A DNA stretch of 11,161 nucleotides. Origin: Gammaproteobacteria bacterium (GTDB lineage Bacteria > Pseudomonadota > Gammaproteobacteria > Burkholderiales > Burkholderiaceae_C). A program made the position numbers and the translations under genes. This document shows positions 6,278 to 11,161 of this stretch, in pieces. Below the pieces are notes generated by a model. The model ran no database searches. It worked only from the letters and a program-made list of their open reading frames with translations, and was not told the DNA's origin. The stretch covers positions 1 through 11,161 of the forward strand of contig JASGCH010000028.1 in assembly GCA_030054245.1 (NCBI GenBank), given 5' to 3'. Each line of letters opens with the position of its first letter. The first letter of the stretch is position 1.

Positions 6278-7147
6278 ATGGAACTGATTTTTATTCAAAG
6301 CTTAAACGCCATTCAGTACGGTCTGCTACTGTTTTTAGTAGCCGCTGGCTTAACTTTGGTGTTTGGTATGATGAATGTCATCAACTTAGCACACGGTAGC
6401 TTTTACATGGTAGGCGCTTATTTGGCATATAGTTTGACGCATGGGTTGCCAAGGGAGATTAGCCAACATTTTAGCTTGGTGCTTTTGCTTGGGGTTTTTA
6501 TCGCCGTGGGTATTGGATTCGCTATAGAATGGCTGTTCTTTCGTTTTTTATATGCTCGGGATCACTTGCAACAAGTGTTGCTAACTTATGGTTTGATTTT
6601 GGTTCTGGAGGAAGTCCGTAGTATCGTGGTTGATAATGATGTTCATAGCATTGATTTGCCTTTGAAAGGAAGTATTAATTTGGGGGGCATTATGGAGTAT
6701 CCTTACTACCATTTTGTGGTTTCTAGTGTCTGTCTATTGCTGGTGCTTATCATGTTTGTCGTTTTTTACCATACGCGCCTAGGTATGCGCCTCAGGGCGG
6801 CGAGTAGTAATCCTGAAATGTTACAAGTGCTAGGGGTCAATGTAAAGCTACTGATGCGTCTGGTTTTTGCCGCGGGATTTGGGTTAGCCGCTTTTGCTGG
6901 TATGTTGTACGCACCGATTTCCACAGTCTATCCTGGTATGGGGAATGGCATCTTGATTTTGTCTTTTGTGGTAGTGGTCATAGGAGGCATAGGTTCGGTA
7001 TGGGGAGCACTGTTAGTGGCGCTTATTATCGGGTTTATAGACACTTTTGCTAAAATATTTTTTCCTATCGCGACTGGCGTTTTGACTTATATGTTTATGG
7101 CGTTGGTCTTACTATACCGGCCACAAGGATTGTTCCGTGTTCAGTAG
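6278..7147 (+). CDS. livH: Branched-chain amino acid-type ABC transporter permease (LivH family)
   Basis: One of two permeases of an ABC importer in the inner membrane. The 289-residue protein has about eight hydrophobic segments. It shows the family signatures GLTLVFGMMNVINLAHGSFYM (about residues 22-42) and, in the cytoplasmic loop that contacts the ATPase, RLRAASSNPEMLQVLGV (about 170-186). The length is normal for LivH and shorter than urea permeases with a long N-terminal domain. GGGAG at 6258-6262 is too far from the ATG to be a strong ribosome binding site. It is the first gene of a four-gene operon, and its end overlaps livM by 11 bases. The substrate is not proven: branched-chain amino acids are the default reading, but relatives carry other amino acids or amides. 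Confidence 0.88.
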   Translation: MELIFIQSLNAIQYGLLLFLVAAGLTLVFGMMNVINLAHGSFYMVGAYLAYSLTHGLPREISQHFSLVLLLGVFIAVGIGFAIEWLFFRFLYARDHLQQVLLTYGLILVLEEVRSIVVDNDVHSIDLPLKGSINLGGIMEYPYYHFVVSSVCLLLVLIMFVVFYHTRLGMRLRAASSNPEMLQVLGVNVKLLMRLVFAAGFGLAAFAGMLYAPISTVYPGMGNGILILSFVVVVIGGIGSVWGALLVALIIGFIDTFAKIFFPIATGVLTYMFMALVLLYRPQGLFRVQ

Positions 7148-8114
7148 CTTACCATTTCCTAGAAGGAGCTTACTTTCCTATGTTATATTACTAGGAGTGT
7201 TGGGGGTTTTAGTGCCCTACATTGGGGGAAATTATTGGCTTTCTTGGCTGGCTAAAATTCTGATATTTTCCATCTTTGCTATGAGCTTACAACTCTTGGT
7301 TGGGCAAGTCGGGTTGGTCTCGTTGGGGCACGCGGCTTATTGGGGGTTAGGAGCTTACTCAGTGGTGTTAGCCAGTCAATTTTGGGGGTGGACATCTTTG
7401 CTAGCGCTTGGGTCATTGGCTCTTGGGGTGGGTGCCTGTTACGCCTTTCTGGTCGGATTATTAATCATTCGCACCAAAGGGATGTATTTTATCATGGTAA
7501 CCTTGGCGTTTGCTCAAATGGTTTATTATGTTATCCACGATACTCCATTGGGTGGAGGTACAGATGGCATTTTTTGGTTGGATAAACCCAGCTTAGGAAA
7601 TTGGCTGATTTTTGACCAACTGTTGCCGGTCTATGGTTTGAGTTTTTTGAGTTTTGTTATCGTCAGCATGTTACTTGGCTACTTACAACACACGAAGCTA
7701 GGGTCTATATGGAGGGGAATCGCCGAAAATGAAGCTCGTATGCTAAGCTTAGGTTATCAAACTTTTTTCTATAAATGGTTGGCGTTTGTGATTTCTGGAA
7801 TGGTGGCGGCTTGGGCTGGGTTTCTCATAGCTTTATTGGATGGCTATGTCAATCCAGAAATGTTGTCGTGGCATCATTCAGGGAGTATTTTAATGATGGT
7901 GATTTTAGGCGGTAAAAATAGTTTGATGGGAGCGGTACTTGGTGTGGTTCTTTGGCATTTACTCGTCGAGCTATTACAAATGCCTTGGTTGCCTGAGATG
8001 ATCACCAAACATTGGTTATTGGCACTGGGTATTCTGATTATCGCGTGTGTTTTGTCTATGCCCCATGGTGTAGCTGGATTGCCTCGTCAGGTCCGTCTAT
8101 GGCTAAGCAAGTGA
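7137..8114 (+). CDS. livM: Branched-chain amino acid-type ABC transporter permease (LivM family)
   Basis: This is the second permease, pairing with LivH to form the channel. The 325-residue protein has about ten hydrophobic segments. The LivM signature GQVGLVSLGHAAYWGLGAY is at about residues 56-74, and the ATPase-contact loop IAENEARMLSLGY is at about 196-208. The start is a GTG inside the end of livH. AAGGA at 7125-7129, seven bases upstream, supports this start and implies coupled translation. It belongs to the same operon as the two downstream ATPases. Confidence 0.88.
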   Translation: MFSSLPFPRRSLLSYVILLGVLGVLVPYIGGNYWLSWLAKILIFSIFAMSLQLLVGQVGLVSLGHAAYWGLGAYSVVLASQFWGWTSLLALGSLALGVGACYAFLVGLLIIRTKGMYFIMVTLAFAQMVYYVIHDTPLGGGTDGIFWLDKPSLGNWLIFDQLLPVYGLSFLSFVIVSMLLGYLQHTKLGSIWRGIAENEARMLSLGYQTFFYKWLAFVISGMVAAWAGFLIALLDGYVNPEMLSWHHSGSILMMVILGGKNSLMGAVLGVVLWHLLVELLQMPWLPEMITKHWLLALGILIIACVLSMPHGVAGLPRQVRLWLSK

Positions 8115-8133
8115 ACCCGTGGAGAGGCACTCA

Positions 8134-8877
8134 ATGACCCGACCCGACTCTCTATGCGTTCGCCATGTAGCGCGCAATTTTGCTGGATTATGGGCTGTCA
8201 AAGACGCGTCTTTGGACTTACATAGAGGCTCTATTCATGCCCTCATTGGCACCAATGGTGCAGGTAAAACTACTTTACTGAATGTGCTTTCGGGTGAATT
8301 AAAACCCACGCGTGGCTCTATTTTTTATGGGCAACAGGATATTACCGCATGGGACCAAGTTCGCCGAGCTCATCTTGGTTTAGGCAGGAGTTTCCAGAAA
8401 TGTAGCGTATTTGAAAACCTAAGCGTATTAGAAAATTGTCGCTTAGCAAGTCAAGCAAGGAGTGGATTACATGTTTTGGGGTTGGCACAATGCTCTTTGA
8501 CCCGCTTAGCCGCAGAAGAAGTTTTGGAGAAAGTTGGCTTACAAGATAAATCTACCCATTTGGCTTACCAATTAGCACACGGAGAAAAACGCTTATTGGA
8601 GATGGCTCTATGCTTGGCATTACAACCCAAAATTTTACTGCTTGACGAACCTTTGGCTGGTTTGGCACTGCATGAAACGCCGATGATTTTACAATTATTG
8701 AGTGATTTGCGCCATGATCACGCCATATTGTTGGTGGAGCACGATATGTCTGCGGTCTTTCAGGTAGCAGATACGCTCACGGTTATGGTGGATGGAGAAG
8801 TGATTGCTAGTGGAAAACCTGATGTGGTACGCCAGTTGACTTCGGTAAAACGCGCTTACTTGGGAGATGAGGTATGA
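8134..8877 (+). CDS. livG: ABC transporter ATP-binding protein (LivG family)
   Basis: This is the first of two ATPases that energise the importer. The start at 8134 (MTRPDSLCVRH) was chosen over the upstream GTG at 8119 because GGAGAGG at 8121-8127 lies six bases before it; the product is then 247 residues. Walker A is GTNGAGKTT (39-47), with threonine where proline is usual. The signature is LAHGE (147-151) rather than LSGGQ, as in LivG-like proteins. Walker B ends in DE (171-172), and the switch histidine is H203 in LLVEHDM. The C-terminal tail AYLGDEV is typical of LivG. Its stop overlaps the livF start by four bases (ATGA). Confidence 0.88.
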   Translation: MTRPDSLCVRHVARNFAGLWAVKDASLDLHRGSIHALIGTNGAGKTTLLNVLSGELKPTRGSIFYGQQDITAWDQVRRAHLGLGRSFQKCSVFENLSVLENCRLASQARSGLHVLGLAQCSLTRLAAEEVLEKVGLQDKSTHLAYQLAHGEKRLLEMALCLALQPKILLLDEPLAGLALHETPMILQLLSDLRHDHAILLVEHDMSAVFQVADTLTVMVDGEVIASGKPDVVRQLTSVKRAYLGDEV

Positions 8878-9578
8878 CTCTATTGCGGGTACAAAATCTT
8901 CAGGCATGGTATCATACGAGCCATATATTACACGGGATCGATTTAGAAATAAAAGCCAGTCAATGTATGGGTTTATTAGGTCGCAATGGTATGGGTAAGA
9001 CTACCCTCATCCGTTGTATTATGGGGTTGGTACCTAAGATGAGTGGCTCCATAACCATGGATGGCGAAGAAATTTCAAGTTGGGATACTTTTAAAAGAAC
9101 CCGACTTGGCTTGGTGTATGTACCAGAAGGACGAGGAATTTTCCCCAATTTAAAGGTTTTTGAGAATCTATTGGTTGGAGTAGGCCATTCCCATGCCACC
9201 CAAGTCTTGTGGAACATCGACAAAATTTGGGACTTGTTTCCTAGGTTGGCTGAACGCCGGAATCACTACGGTAATTTATTGTCTGGAGGGGAGCAACAAA
9301 TGTTGGCTATTGCGCGTGCACTCATGGCACATCCTAGGTTGCTTATTTTGGACGAAGCTACTGAAGGCTTGGCACCCTTAGTGGTGCATGAAATATGGGG
9401 AATTATCGAATACATTCAACAGCAAGGCGTATCCACTTTAGTCGTTGACAGGGACTGGAGACGGGTGTTGCACCATAGCCATCATGGGATGGTTTTACAA
9501 AAAGGTCGGTTGGTATTGTCTGATAGTGCCCAGCAGATATTAAATTCCTCTCAGTTGACGGAATATTTGGGGGTATAA
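8874..9578 (+). CDS. livF: ABC transporter ATP-binding protein (LivF family)
   Basis: This is the second ATPase of the importer, at 234 residues the normal LivF length. Walker A is GRNGMGKTT (36-44), the signature is LSGGEQQ (136-142), Walker B is LLILDE with D160-E161, and the end is EYLGV. The position of the switch histidine reads VVDRDW, so the histidine is absent; LivF proteins often lack it. The pairing with LivG, which keeps its histidine, fits an ATPase dimer with one weakened site. The start overlaps the livG stop as ATGA. No gene for a periplasmic binding protein follows. Confidence 0.88.
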   Translation: MTLLRVQNLQAWYHTSHILHGIDLEIKASQCMGLLGRNGMGKTTLIRCIMGLVPKMSGSITMDGEEISSWDTFKRTRLGLVYVPEGRGIFPNLKVFENLLVGVGHSHATQVLWNIDKIWDLFPRLAERRNHYGNLLSGGEQQMLAIARALMAHPRLLILDEATEGLAPLVVHEIWGIIEYIQQQGVSTLVVDRDWRRVLHHSHHGMVLQKGRLVLSDSAQQILNSSQLTEYLGV

Positions 9579-9648
9579 GGGTTTCGGCGACGGTCGTTGG
9601 ACTCGTTGTTTTTAAAAAGTAGAGCCAGTAGCTAGCTAACCAGTCATC

Positions 9649-9726
9649 TTACTTCCGCATGGTCCACCAGACAATACCTACTAAAATGAGCCCGGCACCC
9701 ACGGCTTCTACAATGAACCAAACCAT
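9649..9726 (-). CDS. Possible 25-residue single-helix membrane peptide
   Basis: On the minus strand an ATG at 9726 opens a 25-codon frame ending in TAA at 9651-9649. It reads MVWFIVEAVGAGL, then a hydrophobic run ending GIVWWTMRK. It looks like a real one-helix peptide: hydrophobic throughout with a basic C-terminus. The opposite-strand reading over the same bases (an N-terminal extension of MltA) looks unlike a protein. The start is 13 bases from the preferred mltA start, so the two genes would be divergent. The ribosome binding site is weak (GAAAAAG just upstream). Small peptides ending in a similar IVWWT-like stretch exist in betaproteobacteria to my recollection, but this was not checked. 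Confidence 0.45.
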   Translation of the reverse strand: MVWFIVEAVGAGLILVGIVWWTMRK

Positions 9727-9739
9727 AAACTTTTTCGAA

Positions 9740-10882
9740 ATGTTTTGTAAAAAATACTTGCAAAGTCTATGTATTGTACTTCTTTTTCAAGCTTGTTCAA
9801 GCACTCAATCGCCAGAAAGTAGCCTACCAGTGAAAGATCGATCGGCTGGTCAAAAATATGTGCAAAATAAGGGGACAGAGCTTGCTAAATTGCCAAGTGG
9901 CATCAGTCGATATGTTCCCGCAGAATGGTCAGATTTACCGAACTGGTCAAAGGAGGACTTGGATGAAGTGTGGTGGTTACTGATGCACAATTGTCAATCG
10001 CCACCCCAAGGCTGGTTGGCTCTGTGTCCAGACATCCATAAATTGATATTAGCGACTAGTTTGGAGCAAAGATTGTGGTTAGAAAAACATTTTGTTCCTT
10101 ATCAAATTCAGACCCCGCAAGGAAATAAACGAGGGCTGTTGACCGCGTACTATGAACCCATTTTGGAGGCTAGTTTGCAACCCAGCAACCTATTTACGGT
10201 ACCTTTGTATGCCAGGCCCTATGGAGTTTTGCCTGGGGCTACTTGGTATAGTCGGCAACAAATTGAAACTTTAGAAGAACCAAGAGGGGTTTTAAGTCAT
10301 AAGGTGATTGCTTGGATTGAGAGTCCCATTGATCAGCTCCAGTTGCATATACAAGGAGCTGGGCGGTTGAGGGTGAAAGATAAAGAGGGTGGAGAAAAGT
10401 ATTATAGGATTGAAAATACAGGTAGTAATGGACATCCCTACCAAAGCGTTTTTCGTTGGCTAGAAAATCGAGGCGTGAAAAATGTAAGCTGGCCAGGGTT
10501 GAGGGAGTGGGCACGAAATAATCCCGATAAAGTTTCTGAGATGATGTGGAGCAACCCGCGTTATATGTTTTTTCAAGTTACTCGAGTTGAAGATTTTGTA
10601 GGTTTGGTGGGACCAAGGGGGGCGCGCGGTACACCGTTGAAAGCACAGCGCTCAGTAGCGGTGGACACGCGTAGTATTCCTTTAGGCTCTATGCTTTGGT
10701 TGTCCACCCAGTCACCTTGGTTTACAACGCATAGGGTGGTGTTGGCAGAAGACACGGGTGCCGCGGTGGTAGGTTCTGTGCGTGCCGATATTTATATAGG
10801 CAGTGGTGGCGGGGCTGGCTGGCTGGCTGAAAAAATTAATCAGCCAAGTGAATTATGGGTGATTTTACCTAGAGTCCCTTAG
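9740..10882 (+). CDS. mltA: Membrane-bound lytic murein transglycosylase A (lipoprotein)
   Basis: MltA cleaves the glycan strands of peptidoglycan, forming 1,6-anhydromuramic acid, and is anchored to the outer membrane as a lipoprotein. Starting at 9740, the 380-residue protein opens with a lipoprotein signal (MFCKKYLQSLCIVLLFQAC) with the lipid cysteine at C19. An upstream in-frame ATG at 9659 would put 27 extra residues before the signal, so the later start is preferred; ATG 9713 is also possible. The MltA domain shows YYEP (137-140) and IQGAGRLRV. The C-terminal 3D domain has the conserved aspartates D309 (VAVDTR), D338 (AEDTG) and D350 (RADIYIG). The last is the likely catalytic acid. No intact ribosome binding site is visible. 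It is probably a separate transcription unit from the liv operon. Confidence 0.93.
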   Translation: MFCKKYLQSLCIVLLFQACSSTQSPESSLPVKDRSAGQKYVQNKGTELAKLPSGISRYVPAEWSDLPNWSKEDLDEVWWLLMHNCQSPPQGWLALCPDIHKLILATSLEQRLWLEKHFVPYQIQTPQGNKRGLLTAYYEPILEASLQPSNLFTVPLYARPYGVLPGATWYSRQQIETLEEPRGVLSHKVIAWIESPIDQLQLHIQGAGRLRVKDKEGGEKYYRIENTGSNGHPYQSVFRWLENRGVKNVSWPGLREWARNNPDKVSEMMWSNPRYMFFQVTRVEDFVGLVGPRGARGTPLKAQRSVAVDTRSIPLGSMLWLSTQSPWFTTHRVVLAEDTGAAVVGSVRADIYIGSGGGAGWLAEKINQPSELWVILPRVP

Positions 10883-10905
10883 TCAACGGCTGAAAATGGC
10901 GACTA

Positions 10906-10942
10906 AAACACGGTTGCACCAGCCGATGGTGCAACCGTGTTT
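10906..10942 (+). terminator. 15-bp hairpin after mltA, also a copy (D) of the dispersed repeat
   Basis: AAACACGGTTGCACC (10906-10920) pairs perfectly with 10928-10942 around a 7-base loop, AGCCGAT. The hairpin starts 24 bases after the mltA stop and the 3' side ends in TTT, followed by GTC. This resembles a terminator with a poor T tract, and the A run on the 5' side lets it work in both directions. Its core (10916-10935) is identical to 6197-6216. Confidence 0.65.
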
Positions 10943-11000
10943 GTCAGGGTTAAATAGACCACAAAAAAATGCTAATTTGGCGTCAAAATGGCATTCATTG

Positions 11001-11009
11001 TGCTATAAT
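11001..11009 (+). promoter_or_regulatory. Extended -10 promoter box reading out of the window
   Basis: TGCTATAAT is a perfect extended -10 (TGn followed by TATAAT). No good -35 stands at 16-18 bases; TTGGCG at 10977-10982 is 21 bases away. Extended -10 boxes can work without one. Transcription would start near 11016 and run through the two hairpin repeats toward an unseen gene. Confidence 0.5.
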
Positions 11010-11035
11010 GTGTGCGCATTCACCGAATCAGACCC

Positions 11036-11065
11036 TTGCGCCATCGGCTACGCCGCTCGGTGCAA
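11036..11065. repeat. Dispersed intergenic hairpin repeat, copy B
   Basis: TTGCGCC ... GGTGCAA forms a 7-bp outer stem with one G-T pair, enclosing a CGGC-TAC-GCCG inner hairpin. Its reverse complement shares GAGCGGC and GCCGATGG blocks with copy A. Confidence 0.8.
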
Positions 11066-11113
11066 CCGTCTTGAGATAGAAATTGCCCAATCCAAAAAAC
11101 CAATCAGAGACCT

Positions 11114-11143
11114 TTGCACCGACGGCTACGCCGCTGGCTGCAC
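11114..11143. repeat. Dispersed intergenic hairpin repeat, copy C
   Basis: TTGCACCGACGGCTACGCCG and the following CTGGCTGCAC have the same order and the same CGGC-TAC-GCCG core as copy B, 78 bases upstream in the same orientation, with a less perfect outer stem. Confidence 0.75.
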
Positions 11144-11161
11144 TGCCAAATTACTGCGTTA

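Larger units (their letters stand above)
10883..11161. other. 279-bp non-coding end of the window with hairpins and a promoter-like box
   Basis: No gene is supported on either strand. The stretch holds a 15-bp hairpin after mltA, an extended -10 box at 11001-11009 and two hairpin repeats at 11036 and 11114. It probably continues as an untranslated leader or spacer beyond the window. Confidence 0.6.

Noticed and set aside
8119..8133. GTG start of livG at 8119
   Set aside because: The ATG at 8134 has a good ribosome binding site six bases upstream, and that site would lie within the extra codons.
9659..9739. N-terminal 27-residue extension of MltA from the ATG at 9659
   Set aside because: It would place polar sequence before a clear lipoprotein signal peptide and overlaps a more protein-like minus-strand frame.
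11036..11143. CRISPR array
   Set aside because: Only two imperfect units are present, each a self-folding hairpin, with other copies dispersed thousands of bases away in both orientations.

Overview
The window looks like a chromosomal segment of a betaproteobacterium, probably of the Burkholderiales-like type. The evidence is a cytochrome c oxidase cluster in the typical betaproteobacterial order (coxB with a fused cytochrome c domain, coxA, a tiny assembly protein, ctaG, a DUF2970 protein, coxC) and a LivHMGF-type ABC transporter resembling those of that group. Base composition is visibly more AT-rich than in free-living Burkholderia, with long T runs. This fits a small-genome or host-associated relative, but that is inference. 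No species can be named from the sequence alone.

Layout. Positions 1-264 hold a 96-bp inverted repeat around a 72-bp AT-rich spacer. The right arm contains the start of coxB. The left arm is a decayed, oppositely oriented copy of the same start and runs to the window edge. Positions 213-5083 form the aa3-type cytochrome c oxidase cluster, all on the + strand, with a 14-bp hairpin between coxB and coxA. Positions 5152-6048 encode a zinc hydrolase of the aspartoacylase/succinylglutamate desuccinylase family. After a 229-bp gap with a hairpin repeat, 6278-9578 is a tight four-gene ABC importer operon (two permeases, two ATPases) with no substrate-binding protein beside it. A possible 25-residue membrane peptide lies on the - strand at 9649-9726. 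It is divergent from mltA (9740-10882), a lipoprotein lytic transglycosylase. The last 279 bases have no gene. They hold a strong hairpin, a promoter-like extended -10 box reading out of the window, and two more copies of the hairpin repeat.

How the genes work together. CoxB, CoxA and CoxC form the proton-pumping terminal oxidase. CtaG inserts CuB into CoxA, and the 39-residue protein and the DUF2970 protein are presumed assembly or accessory factors. The Liv proteins would import branched-chain amino acids or a related substrate. MltA trims peptidoglycan at the outer membrane. There is no evident functional link between the oxidase cluster and the transporter operon.

The main points of interest are the inverted repeat enclosing the coxB start, a family of at least four related intergenic hairpins (near 6188, 10906, 11036 and 11114), and the small ORFs at 3202-3321 and 9649-9726. 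No clearly new multi-gene system is visible.
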